From Jaapia argillacea MUCL 33604 (lineage: Eukaryota > Basidiomycota > Agaricomycetes > Jaapiales > Jaapiaceae), in the NCBI GenBank assembly GCA_000697665.1, contig KL197709.1, positions 907,877 through 971,876 on the forward strand: a stretch of 64,000 nucleotides of DNA, read 5' to 3'. This document shows positions 1 through 11,484 of this stretch, one piece after another; within the stretch, counting starts at the first letter, position 1, and each line of letters starts with the position of its first letter. The notes under the pieces were generated by a model. That model saw nothing but the letters and a program-made list of their open reading frames with translations, searched no databases and had not been told where the DNA came from. The translations under genes and the position numbers were made by a program.

Positions 1-434
1 AGACCTACTTATGGCTGTCTCATTTTGGTGCTCTGGCGACAATAGCTATCTAGACGCTGGTACCGGGTTGGCCTGAAACCCAGGGGACCGGTTGCAACCC
101 AAGGCACTGACTCGCAACTGCAGCTGCGAGCAGTCACTGAGCTTCTCCGAAGTCTTATCAGCTTGCTTATCAGTGCGCCGGGACTTCCATAATTCTCGCG
201 ACTTCGTGACGTAAACTACGGCGGTGCGTCGAAGATGCTCAAAATGAACGCGGATCGCGTTGAAAATTTACTGCGAGTATCGTTAAAAAGCCCTTGGGCG
301 TTGGTCTCGTCATCTTCTTCCGCTGGACACGGTATGCCTTCCAGTAGAATTAACGCTTACACCATTGGGCAACGACTGATGGGTCTGAGGAGCTACTTAT
401 AGTACATGGTGGCAGAATTCAGGCTTCGGGGCAA
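1..434. other. Intergenic, no gene seen
   Basis: No reading frame here has recognisable protein similarity or a convincing exon-intron pattern. It is probably the 3' flank of the thioredoxin-fold gene that ends at 435, or the edge of a gene that starts outside the window. Confidence 0.4.
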
Positions 435-1324
435 TCACACGGTCACTTTGGTGGTGAAGAAATCCGTCCACTCCTTCTCTCCCCATGAACTACCAATCTC
501 ACCCGCAACCAAACCATCCCACAACACGGTCGGTGAGACATGGATCGAGTTCTGTCTGGAGAATTTGACTGACGTCGAAGTGTAAATCCCCCATTCATGG
601 AAATGGACATGAGCAACGCACTGGTGTACTTGAGTTCATCTGTGACGGCCACGCCACCATTAGGTGAGCCCTTCAAAGTGAGCAAATCCTTCACTTCCTC
701 AGCTTTGTCCTTGCCGATGACGGTAGCCGCAAGGGCCACCAACTTTTCACGAATTTGAAGAGGAGTCAGTTGGGATGACGGGATATCGAAATAGTCTCCC
801 TGGTTTTTGAATAACTGAAACGAACAGCTGGTGAATATATCGCAAAAGCGCCAACCGAGGCGGGCGAACTCACAACCAAGGAGAACTTCCAAAAGTCCTG
901 AGGAGAGACACGGGCGACCTGTCGGAAAGTGAGCTTTTGATACCTCGTCGTGTTCTCGAATATACTGACCGCCAGTGCAGCTTCGTGCGTGAAGGTCGAT
1001 GTTCCATGCCAGGGCTGAACCTGGAGTCTTGCAATGGCCTTGACTTTGCCATCATACTTACCACCGGCATCGAGCAATGGTTTCAAAACGCTATCAATCA
1101 CGAGGGCTATCTTGGCGCTAGGACTGATCTCAGATACCAATCACATCGATAGTGTGTCTATCCTGACCTGTATGGGCAAACATAGTCGACTGGTATAACG
1201 TAGTGTGGATCAGACAACCCATCAGCGGCAGTAGGTGAGGAAGCTCACTGAAGATGTCCAAGGTGTGGGGGGCATCGTATCTACCTGCAACGATCAACGG
1301 GCGAAGTGAGGGTTGGAGAGCCAT
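435..1324 (-). CDS. DsbA-like thioredoxin-fold protein
   Basis: Spliced gene reading leftwards from ATG at 1324 (MALQPSLRPLIVAGRYDAPH) to TGA at 435-437. After splicing it reads HTLDIFIDYVCPYSAKIALV, the beta strand and active-site loop of the DsbA/2-hydroxychromene isomerase branch of the thioredoxin fold. Later come QDFWKFSL/LFKNQGDYFDIPSS and the cis-proline loop HVSPTVLWDG. The active site is CPYS, with one cysteine, so the protein is monothiol and may not act as a disulfide oxidase. Five exons are inferred: 1249-1324, a 22-nt microexon at 1168-1189, a third exon starting at 1117, then exons beginning LFKNQ and IKFSRQNS. There is no clear signal peptide. Its start faces CSN12, with 271 bp between them that probably hold both promoters. 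The fold assignment is firm; the substrate is unknown. Confidence 0.8.
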
Positions 1325-1595
1325 GTCTGTGGTTGTTCTGCTGAAGGTTACGGTGTAAAGTAGCTTGAATGAAAGTCCCCTTCGATGTCTGCCATTTTAT
1401 ACAGCGATGGCGTCAAGACAGACTTCATTACATGGTTACCGTATTCGGAAATCTTAGTCAAACCCAGAGATCACGCACCTCACCAGGAGTCCACCATTGG
1501 CCACAGCTCGTTGGATTGCTCACTCAAAGTTCTATCTTGACTCTCGCCAACACCGTGACCGACCGCTCACTGTCTAGCCACTGGGTTTTTCAGTC

Positions 1596-3308
1596 ATGGC
1601 GGTTACCTTCTCCGAATTCCTTGGGATGCTTGCCGAAGCTGTCCAATCTGAAAATGGGCCGAACTTGGCGTATTTGCTTCGACCAACGAGCCCGCATGGC
1701 AAAGATATAGTCAAGGAGTTTCGGAGTCCAACTGTATGCAATGATATTACTGTTCCTCTTTGGATTGTGTTGAACTGGTCTCTGTGGTAGCGACAATCGA
1801 TGTCGTACTATCAAGATGTGCTGGAAGGACCTTGGGACGAAATCGCGATTCAATACGTGCTGGTGGTACACAACGTCGCAAAAAAGAAAGCTGCAGAGGC
1901 CTTCAAAGAGCATACACAACTTGTATCGTAAGTAGGTGCTGTCTCGTGTACGGTATGTCTGTCAATCAAAGTAATGTGGCACCCCCAGATTGTTCTTCCG
2001 TTTCTTCACTCAGAACAGTGGCTGGAGTCTACCTGCTTTGTTTGCTATCCTTCGGGATTTGCGTGATTTAGCTTTCGATGTGATGATGTTCGATTCTTGA
2101 AATCTGCTCAACGGCTCATGATATCATAGGCAGATTTGCAAGCTGACAACCAGAGGAGCGATTCTATGGAGGAAGCCGCTCGCATAATATCGAAAGCATT
2201 TTCGAACTGCGTAACCGATAGGTGGGTTTGAACCCGGGTTGTCTCGGTCGAAATTGATTAGACTGTAATCACAGGACATCACCGCCTGGTGAATCCCGGA
2301 AATGGGGTGTTTACTACGTTGTAGGTTTGGTTTTGAAGACATACTTTAGGGTCAGTCCATCCCCATTGCGACATCCAGTTAATGACTCAGTGGCAACCCT
2401 CAGGTCAAACGGATATCTCTGGCCAAACCGATTCTACGAGCTCTCGAAGCCAATACCGACATTCCTCCACTGTCTGCGTATCCTCGTTCTCACCAGGTAA
2501 GTATGTTGTCCCATCATGTCAGACCTAGCTCAGGTGCCTCGAAGGTCACATATAGGTATTACGTCGGCATGTTGAATTTTCTTAACGAAGACTATGCAAG
2601 AGTACGTGTCTTCATGTTCCGTGCAGTTCTCGAGGGTGACGTCCACCATAGTCTGAACAGGAGCTGACTCTATCCTTTTACAATTGTCACACGGGTGCCC
2701 ATGGAAACCAAGAGTGAGCAAGTCGTGTTCAGGCACATTTGGTTGACATTATAACGACTCGCCTCCCAGGCGGATTTTGACTTATCTCATTCCTCTCCGT
2801 ATCCTTCGTGGACACCTCCCGACTCGAGACCTGCTGGATCGCTTCCTCGTCCTTGATGAACTATATTCCCCATTCATTTCCGCAATCCGCGAAGGGAACA
2901 TCAAAGCCTACGACGCTGCCTTGGATAAATGGGAACGCAAACTGATCGAATTCAATGTCTACTTGACTTTAGAAAAAGCCAGGGAACTCTGCATCCGAAG
3001 TCTATTCCGCCGCGTGTTAGCACCTTCATCCCCTGATCCTCGGACTATAACATTAACTTCGTCTCTCATTCAGATGGGTGGCATCGCAAAAAGCCACTCG
3101 AATACCCATTTCGATGTTCCACTCCTCGTTGGCCCTGACGACAGTCGGGGACCCAGTCTCGGAGGAAGAAGCGGAGTGCCTGGTGGCAAACATGATCTAT
3201 AAGGGCTTCATGAGGGGTTATATCTCGCACGAGAAACAGATGGTGGTACTGGCCTCGACGAATACATTCCCTAGGCTTGCAGATAGGCCGAATCCTTTCG
3301 CGCTGTAA
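1596..3308 (+). CDS. CSN12: CSN12 / PCID2-like PCI-domain protein
   Basis: Multi-exon gene from ATG at 1596 (MAVTFSEFLGMLAEAVQSEN) to TAA just after RLADRPNPFAL at 3308. Spliced pieces in order include SYYQDVLEGPWDE, the TPR-like block ILRALEANTDIPPLSAYPRS, YRYYVGMLNFLNEDYAR, LTLSFYNCHTGAHGNQE, RILTYLIPLRILRGHLPTRD, and the PCI winged-helix part IPISMFHSSLALTTVGDPVS ending near MIYKGFMRGYISHEKQMVVL. These match the CSN12/Thp1/PCID2 family, which pairs with a Sem1-type subunit; yeast Csn12 is tied to the COP9 signalosome and to mRNA processing. Roughly nine short introns are inferred, with standard donors and acceptors. One donor, gttagc near 3015, restores the reading FRRVWVASQKATRIP. Family identity is firm; whether it works in the signalosome or in mRNA export cannot be read from sequence. 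Confidence 0.9.
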
Positions 3309-4805
3309 CCTCACTGATACGTGTGCAATGTTAACAGTTCAACGTTTTGCTATATCCCGGTTTGCGGCTGCAATCCCCACTACTCGTAAAGTCCTGTTGA
3401 CGGATGCACCGTAGGGTGTTCATATGTCCCTATCATCAAAGTCAAACGTACGAGATTCCAGTCAACTTCCGTCACCAATGCTTGGCGACCTGACATCAAG
3501 AGATGTCAGTTTGCTACAAAATCTGGATGAACCACATATCCAAAATCTTCGAGGTTCGTCTATTGGGTTGTTAACCCGCCGTCTTGGGCTCCGTCTTGTT
3601 CTAGGATTCCGATGCACTGACGACATGCTGTGCCTTATTCTAAATGTTTTGGGTGTTCCGAGGTGCGCTCTGGCGTGTAAAACCTTGAGCGTAAGTGCCG
3701 TTCTCTTGACGAAGTTTTAAACAAGTCAAGGCACATTCCATTTCGATGCAGCGTATCGCATTCCTTCGTTCTAATGGGATTTAGGCAGACAACACCTCAA
3801 GTCTAACAAGAAACGGCCTCAGGCCTCACCGACGACGTCAGTCTTTCCTAACTTCACGTGGAGTCATTCCACATTCATGCCTGGTACAACTGACTGCCAT
3901 TGCCGACAAGTCGAACGATCCACTGCACGGAGCACCACGAGACAATCCGGCGGCAGGCATAGAGTGGGTCTTCACTCCCTACCTACTCAGTCTTGTGATA
4001 TCACACTCATTCCGCCAATACTTGTGCTTATATGTAAGGTTGCTGAAAATGAAGTTGTAGATGGCGAAACACTACAACTAAAACCTGGACTACCTGTGTT
4101 GAGGAGGTTTCGGCTATCGTCTGAGCCATCAGCTCGTAGCTTTATTCTGCTATGTTGCTTCCCCAACTTTCCTGCCATGCTGTGCGGTTTCGCGTCTCAC
4201 TCTCCGTTGATCTGGTGCAGTCCTGTGATGCTGTGGAGGGATCGACCGAGCTTCATTGCATCGCATTTCAAGCCACAGCCTTTCTCGATCCTTTTTGAAC
4301 TTCTAGCTGTACATAAGGCTGACAACTACATCCCTTCTGACCTGAGTTATCCCCCTCCATGCATGGCGACAAATGCAACCCTCGCTGCCTTGTCAACTTG
4401 ACTATTTCTCAGTTTTTTTGTTATATCAGTTCATCTGCGATTCGACAACTGCCACTCGACGTGCAAATCGCAAATACATATATGTCCGGGTCCGTCGGAG
4501 GGGTCCGCTGGAGTAGTTGTGTAGTACATACTGCCAGACAGACCTTGGACTCGTCATGTGGACCTGCAGCTGGACAACGACGGAGGGTTGGATAGCCCGC
4601 GAGCTTCACCCATGTGAACGTTTGAGGCATTCTCTCGGCAGCTGACTGGTTTGCCGTCGACGCACCGCCTCAGGGGCGCGACATGAGTTCGCAGCTACCA
4701 GCGACGATATATAGACCAACCACAGCGATTTGACTTCGCTTTCCATCTCATTACTTTTCCGTTCACCACTTTTTGGGCTTCCACTTGATCCCTAATTTGA
4801 AGACA
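3309..4805. other. 1.5 kb stretch without a recognised gene
   Basis: Two plus-strand open frames (3424-3720, 98 aa; 3877-4401, 174 aa) occur here. Neither has recognisable similarity, a domain, or clear splice partners, and their amino acid make-up looks like chance translation. The right end holds the promoter of the VWA gene. A short lineage-specific gene or a noncoding transcript cannot be ruled out. Confidence 0.4.
4707..4713 (+). promoter_or_regulatory. TATA-like box upstream of VWA gene
   Basis: ATATATA lies about 95 bp upstream of the chosen ATG at 4806, followed by a pyrimidine-rich stretch. Position and orientation fit a fungal core promoter; this is inferred from motif and spacing alone. 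Confidence 0.4.
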
Positions 4806-6258
4806 ATGGGTAACTCATCGTCCAAATCGCCGACACAGTCTTCCACAATTTCCAAGCCTGGAACGCTTCCTGGCCATGATGCTGCAAGTAATAATTCCCG
4901 TTCAAATCGTCGAGCATCTGCGGTTCCACGATCACCACCATTTCCCCAACCCGTTCTCAGTGTGTCGACGAGTGGCGATACCCACCTCAGTCCCAACACT
5001 TCTTCATCTCGTCCACACCGAAGGACCAGGTCAGCGAATTCCGCCCTACCTCCTGTGAATCGCGATCGCCAACTCCCCCCACCACCTTACACCTCTATCC
5101 CCGAATCCCCACCCTTCCCTCTGCCGGGTGTGGCGGGTAGCAACAACCTTGGTAATGCTCCCTTTGGATCTCAGTACACCCGTGTTTATCCAGCCCATGC
5201 CCCCGCAGACTCCGCTCTTGTAGTATCGTCCCCAACATCCATGTCTCTCGTCCCCGCTCCTAGATCGAATGTCCCTGTACGGAGGAATAGTGTCGAAAAT
5301 GCGCTGGAGACTCTGAGGAGATACAATACCGTGTTTATTGTGGATGATTCTAGTTCCATGGATGGATCGCGGTGGTCTGAAGTAGGCTGCCTCTCCCTCC
5401 TGTATCTCCCGAAATTTGGATCTAAATCACATGTTGTTCAATGTGCAGGCACGGGATGCTCTTGCCACGCTCGCACACATTGCAAGTGAATACGATGCAG
5501 ATGGTATCGACGTTTGCTTCCTCAACGATGATAGAGTCGGCGTGAATATGCGGGTATGCCCTGTCTTGTCCACACCTTCACCATCTCCTTACTCACGACG
5601 GCCACCATTAGAGTGCCGTATCAGTCAAGCGACTATTTGACAGCGTAGTGCCTATTGGGACGACTCCAATTGGCGAAAAGATGGAAGAACTGTTGTTAGA
5701 CTATCTAGAGCAGCTTGAAGCCGCAAAAGACAAACATGATGCCGGCGATGCTTACGCATTGAAAGAAGTGCGACCCGTGAACTTCATCATCATTACCGAT
5801 GGTGCTCCCAGTATGTCTCCTTTCCCCCATGATTTCACTGGAGGTTGACACGCCTCTAGCGGACGATCCAGAAGCAGTGATCGTAGCAGCTGCCCGTCGC
5901 TTGGATGCCCGACATTTCCCCCTAAACCAGGTTGGAATAGCTGTATGTTATTCCTTAGCGTTGTTCTCATCCTTTTTCCTTACAGGTTGGCATTCAGTTT
6001 GTCCAGATCGGCGATTCACAGGAAGCTACGGAATTCCTACGAGAACTCGACGATGGTCTCGCAAACACACACGGCATTCGCGTACGTCTTCTCGTTGTCT
6101 TTTCGAGAGTACACCTGGTTTAAAGTCTCATTTAGGATATGGTGGATACCACTCCCTTTTCCGGGGCTTCGCTCGACGGGGAAATACTAACGAAAATCCT
6201 CCTTGGTGGAATCAATCGCCGGGTTGACCGTCGGGGAGCACGGAGTGTCATGGTCTAG
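4806..6258 (+). CDS. VWA-domain protein with N-myristoylation motif
   Basis: The ATG at 4806 was chosen over an in-frame upstream ATG at 4773 because it gives MGNSSSKSP, a classic N-myristoylation signal (Gly2, Ser6). About 165 low-complexity residues rich in Ser/Pro follow (PPPPYTSIPESPPFPLPG). Then comes a von Willebrand A domain: YNTVFIVDDSSSMDGSRWSE carries the MIDAS DxSxS motif. It continues in spliced exons ARDALATLAHIASEYDADGI, PIGTTPIGEKMEELLLDYLE, VNFIIITDGAP (second MIDAS acidic strand), VGIQFVQIGDSQEATEFLRE and GASLDGEILTKILLGGINRR. Stop is TAG at 6256-6258. The architecture matches a common but poorly studied fungal family, probably a membrane-tethered metal-dependent adhesion or scaffold protein in the cytoplasm. 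Function is inferred from the domain only. Confidence 0.85.
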
Positions 6259-6401
6259 TTCAGTTGACCGTCATAATTACTTTTATATCTGCTTTATTTT
6301 ATTTTCACTTAGAGGATTGTTCTATTATCGCTAATGATGACGCTATGTAGTACTGTGGATGTTACATACCACGACTCCAAGATAAATATAAATTTTATAT
6401 C

Positions 6402-9400
6402 TCATCGATCCCAATCTTCCAGCGCAAAGGCGAGCACTCCAAAAGCTTGGGCAGCTTCATTTGTGCCTCCGGCCAGACTTTCCACCCCCCTCCTCACAAA
6501 TCTGACCAACCCATCCAGCTCACTCCCCATCTTATCCAATCTCACAAAGAAGTCCTCTTCCGCCAATGATATCGAAGAAGCGCCCAAGGAGAACGACGGC
6601 TCAGGTGCATCGTCATGCTCGGAATCACTATCCGAATCATCATCATCTCCCAGCTCGAGCAAAGACTGGGAGAAGCCAATGATATTTTTGCGTTGCCGTC
6701 TCTGATGACGACTCCTATGGCGTCGAGTCATTACGAGGGAGACACGTGAGATATCATGAGTGGTATCCCCAGCAAATGCAACGAAGCAGTCGCTGAAGTA
6801 TAGACTCATGTCGAGCACGGATTGCACAGCTCGATCTAGTGCAGATGTCTGGTTTTCGGTGAGCCTGGAGCTGGTGGGCGAGAATCATACAACTCACATG
6901 ATCTTGCAGTAAACATCTACCTTGCAGCTTTTCGAGGCTGGAAGGCTCGTTATTAAATGCGGCGATCGGTGAACCGGAGTAACTCACTGATCATCATGAA
7001 GCTGTATCATTTCGTCCAGTGACTTGGCCTTCCGCAGACCTTCATGAAAGCGAAGGACTTGCGTATGGAGAACCTGCAAACAACATGAGCATCTCAAGAA
7101 CACAAATTCGTCAAACTCGTAACTCACGTTGGTCACCACAAAGTCCAACAGAGTACTACAACAACACCATCAATCCTAAGAACCCAAAAACTTCGCAGAA
7201 CAAAAAAACCCACTTGATAAACCAAGATAATTTACTCCTCATCGCATAAAACATCTTCAACTCACTCCCCTCTCTCCCCATCCCACCAATCGCACCCCTA
7301 ACAAGAATCCTATCCAACACACTCTTCGCCCTCCTCATCTGCACCAAAAACACCAAAATGGAATTATAAATCCCTATCGCCCTTCCCCCAAACAAATAAG
7401 TCAAAGGGAACGGAGCAGCATACTCAATCGCCAAACCATCGATGGCTTTGACCGTGCGCGTGATACTAGAATCCTTATTTCCGCGATAGGATAGTCGGAC
7501 GAGGGAAGGTTCGACCCATTTCTTGGTGCTTGATTGGACGATATCGGTAAAGGTGCTATTCAAAAAATGGAAATCGCTCCAATGTTGTCGAGTGTCCATC
7601 TGTGTCCCTCATTTATTCCCTTTTCGCATAAACGAAGGGAAGAAGGGAAAAACTCACCTTGGCAAACAAAGTATCAACGAAATGAGACATCTCATCTCCC
7701 CTCCTCATCAAATAAATATCCTCAATCGCTCCAAGATGTCTCCACATCTCACATTCCTCACACAGCACTCTTGTCAGCCGGCCCTGAGCAGTCTGACAAT
7801 AAGGCAACAGCTCATCAAACACAAGTCGAGATAGCGCGTCCGGAGAAACAGACGATATACCCGACCTCGGACCATCACCTCGAACCTTCCCACCTTCCTC
7901 ACAACTCCTAACCAACAACTCCTGAAAAGACACCCAAACCCTCCCCTCCCCAACCCCCCCAACCAACTCAAGCGCCCTCAACAACCCCATACTCTTCCCC
8001 CCACTCAACAAATCCTCCGCAACCCCCTCCAAAAAAACCGGCACACTCTTCTTCCCTTTCTCCTTCCTTCCATACACATCCCAATCCCCACCTCTCAACG
8101 TAAGCCCCTCAACCCAAAACTCAGGATCTCCAATCCCAAACCCATTATCTTCCACAAAGAACTCTTCATCAACTCCCCTCCCATCTCCGCCTCCAGTAAA
8201 ACCCGGTCCTAATCCAGGCTCAGAAACCTCCATACCACCCCAAAGCCACTCCCCAACCCATCCCCAAACCACCTCCACACTCCTCCCAAAAACTCTCATA
8301 ACACCATCAGCAGTCCTCCCATCCCCCATCGACATGTTCTCACTCACACACCCAAGTAAAACATTAAGCAAATAGGTCGTTTGGTGAGAGGGCGGCTGTT
8401 GAGTCGGGAGTGACGCCAAGACGTACAAATCCGTGGTTTGCGCAGTGGTAGAAGAGGAGGGAGGGAGAGGAGAACGAGAGGTAGCTCGAAGCATCACTCG
8501 TCGCGTCACATCCAACAACACACCAAAAACCTCTCCAAACTCATCTCTCAAAGCTTTCTCGAGGCTGAGAAGGCTCGCGACTAACCCCTTCCCTTCCCCT
8601 TCAGGAACAACGCCAAAAGAAGCTCGCAACATCTGCTCCTCCCTCCCTGCACACCAACTATCAAACGTTCTCAACTCCACATCCACTGCCTCGGCATACG
8701 CCTCCAGCGTCTTCGTATGTCTTCTCCCGCTCTTCGCATATCTTTCACCGGCACCCTTCGTCGTCGGGTACACACGAGAAAGCTCAAATACGACTTCTAC
8801 GAACTTCCTTAGATGTTGGACGGTCGTAGCAATTCGTGCGAACGAGGATATGATCGAGTGTTGCGAGCCGAGGGTGAGGTGGACTAGGCGGGGGGAGGTT
8901 GGTGAGGGCTATGAACCAAACACCAAAAGGATTAAGGTCCGCGAGATAGAGATAAACGCGAGAGCGCAGGGGAAAGCTTACGATGAACATAGATCCTTGT
9001 TGTCCGCCTGACTGCCATTCTATCAAGAGGTTCTTCCTTCCTTGTAGGCCTATCAATATTTCTCGCACTGCATCAACCTCGTTGATATATCTCTGCCACA
9101 AACAAACACGATACGAGATTTGGGTCATCACAAAGAAAGCTGGATGAACGCGAACATCCACTCACCTCCCGTACAACTCCATCAATCTTCGCGCCCAACC
9201 CCTCCCCAAGGACACGTCTCATAGCCGGACCTATAACAATGATCATCAACACAAACTTCCACAAAAAAGGGGGGAAAGGGATATACCCAGAGTCGAGCTA
9301 TCACCAATATCAAAAACCCTCTCCCCCCTGGAATCAACATCACTAACCCACTCATCCCTCCAATACTGGCCTTCCTTCATCTCCTCGACCCCCTGTCTAT

Positions 9401-10495
9401 GCGCCCAGCTCCTCCTTGGGTCCCGCTCTTCCTCCAAGTTTTTATGATTGGGTATAGGATGTACTTCTTCAGGGTCGAGGGAAGATACCGACTCCCCTCT
9501 CCCTCTCAACCCAAACCCAAAATCGGTATCGGTATCGATATCCCGATCACGCTCCTCACCCCAATCACTCAACTCACTATCCTCACTCCCCTCTTCCTCA
9601 TCAAATATCCCAGCCCAATGATCACCTTCGAAAGGTTCATCTTGGATTATTTCTTTCCAGGTTAATGTAGCTGGTGGTGGGGGAGGGTGCTTCAGGCGTT
9701 CGAGGTACGTTGAGGCGTTGGCGAGCATTTGGGAGGTGGGTGGGGTGGATAGCATTAGCTGTTAGGGAATGCGAGTCAATTGAGAATGGGTTTGTAGAGG
9801 GAGAGGGAGGGAGAGGAACGTACAAGGAACTGTAAATGATCAGGCAACCTGGCCATCTTAACCTCAGTATCCAAATCCTTTTGACACTTGACATGTTCCT
9901 TTAACTTGCTATACGCAACTTCCAACGCTTCAGCCCATTTATCTCGCATGTTGATACGAGCCTTTTGGGCGTGTCTACACGACTAAACATCATCACTACC
10001 ACAAACAAACGGCAAGGAAGAGAAGACGGGGGGAAGTACATACCCACGAATTTGCTTATCCATAACGTCCATGTCGACACCAACAGATTTGGTTCCATGA
10101 CCACTAAGACTCTCCGAAACGAATTCCATAGCGTTCCTCCACCTCACTTCATCTTCTTCCGTTTGTTCATCACCACCTTCAACATGCTCGTGCAACCCAA
10201 GTACTTGGGTGATCAAAGTAGGATAGAAAGGGATAAGTCGGGAAGATGCTTGACGGGATGTAGGACGGATGGTAGTGCGGGACGTAGGGCGTGTTGAGGC
10301 GCTTGAGGGAGGTCTGCGAGAGGCAGAGGATGGAGGACGAGTGGATGCTGACGATGGTGGGCGTACAGATGCAGACGAGGAAGGACGGATGGGTGCGCTC
10401 GAGGATGGCCGCAGAGATGAACTCGATGGAGGTCGAGTATGCGATGTCCTCGATTTTGGTCTTTGGAGAGCTCCGCTTGAGCTCGAGGGGAACAT
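6402..10495 (-). CDS. Gamma-tubulin complex component, GCP5-like
   Basis: Long spliced gene reading leftwards from ATG at 10495 (MFPSSSSGALQRPKSR) to TGA at 6402-6404 after VLAFALEDWDR. The N-terminus is a tandem R-P-P-S-S-A-S-type repeat of about 60 residues, then VRWRNAMEFVSESLSG. The GCP N-domain includes VDAVREILIGLQGRKNLLIE and AEAVDVELRTFDSWCAGREE. The long middle exon (about 7625-8773) carries SHQTTYLLNVLLGCVSENMS and LLPYCQTAQGRLTRVLCEE. The C-domain includes DFHFLNSTFTDIVQSSTKKW, GLAIEYAAPFPLTYLFGGRA, FYAMRSKLSWFIN and a late KNIIGFSQSLLEL with an acidic patch. This is the Spc97/Spc98 (GCP) superfamily; the long divergent middle and weak N-domain suggest GCP5 rather than GCP2/3. It would nucleate microtubules at the spindle pole body. 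The subfamily call is less sure than the family. Confidence 0.8.
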
Positions 10496-11484
10496 CGTGG
10501 ATTGAGGAGGTCTGATATCTGACCTCACTGGTTATCAGAGTCTCGACGGAATCGTCGGAATCAGGACTAGATAGTCGAGTAGATGGGATCCTAATTCTGC
10601 GTCGTAGATTCTGGCACAAATGTATGCAAGACTTTATGCAAGTAGTACACCGCACTTGAATCTCGTTATGGAATACCCAAGCAAGACAACCAAGTAATCT
10701 CGTATAAAGATACTCGCATACCGTCGTCGGCAGGACGCGACTGTGGCACGCGTCTCTTCAGGGCAGGTCGCTATAATCCAAACTCCGCCAGCACCCCCCA
10801 TAAAAACCTCCAAATTTTCTTTCCTCTCCTCATGGTGTCCGCAACCCCACCGAAGCGTTACCCTAATAACGTCTATTCACAGGTTCGCGGAGCGAGGCGT
10901 TCTTCATTCGGGAACGCTCACCAGATCAAGTTATGCTTTCTTTTTTCGTCGGGGCTGAGTCCATTCTTAACGAGTGTTGATTCGCTTTGCGAGGGAGAAA
11001 GTCTGGCGTCATATTCCTATACCTTCCGTATCCCTCCTTGGGGTTGTTACTATGTGACCTTGACGGTCGGGTTAAACCATGACGCAGACAGATTTTATAC
11101 CCCTTGACTCTCTTGTCCTCGTAGATTTTGTTACAGTGAATTCACTTTGCCTATTCACCCCCTCTCCGTCCTGTTCGGTCATCGCTGTGCCCTTATAGCC
11201 AGCTGGAATTATCGGGACCGCGCTCCGCGTTCGCAGTGCATTATTCCTCCATGGACACCCACCGTATTGGTCCTATGACTCTGGAACCCGAAGAGATGTC
11301 TAGTGATGAAAGCGCAGCACAGATCGAGATGCACCAACGCAATTCGACCACTGCTGCGCGGAAGAGGAGTGCAAGAGCGAACACGGTTCCCTCAACGAAA
11401 AAAATTACAACGCAAGAACCCAATCGATTTTTGTGCAAAACACCCAACACCAAAACACCGCCACCCATTACACCTAAGAATAAA
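10496..11484. other. Intergenic between GCP5-like gene and KEX1
   Basis: About 1 kb with no supported gene. A plus-strand frame from 11236 (MHYSSMDTHRIGPMTLEPEE) runs antisense into the KEX1 tail and looks like chance. The left end must hold the GCP5-like promoter and the right end the KEX1 3' UTR. Confidence 0.4.

Noticed and set aside
2220-2290. GGGTTCAAACCC resembling a tRNA T-loop on the minus strand
   Set aside because: It lies in a CSN12 intron; no acceptor, D or anticodon stem of proper spacing can be drawn, and the 5' part would fall in an exon.
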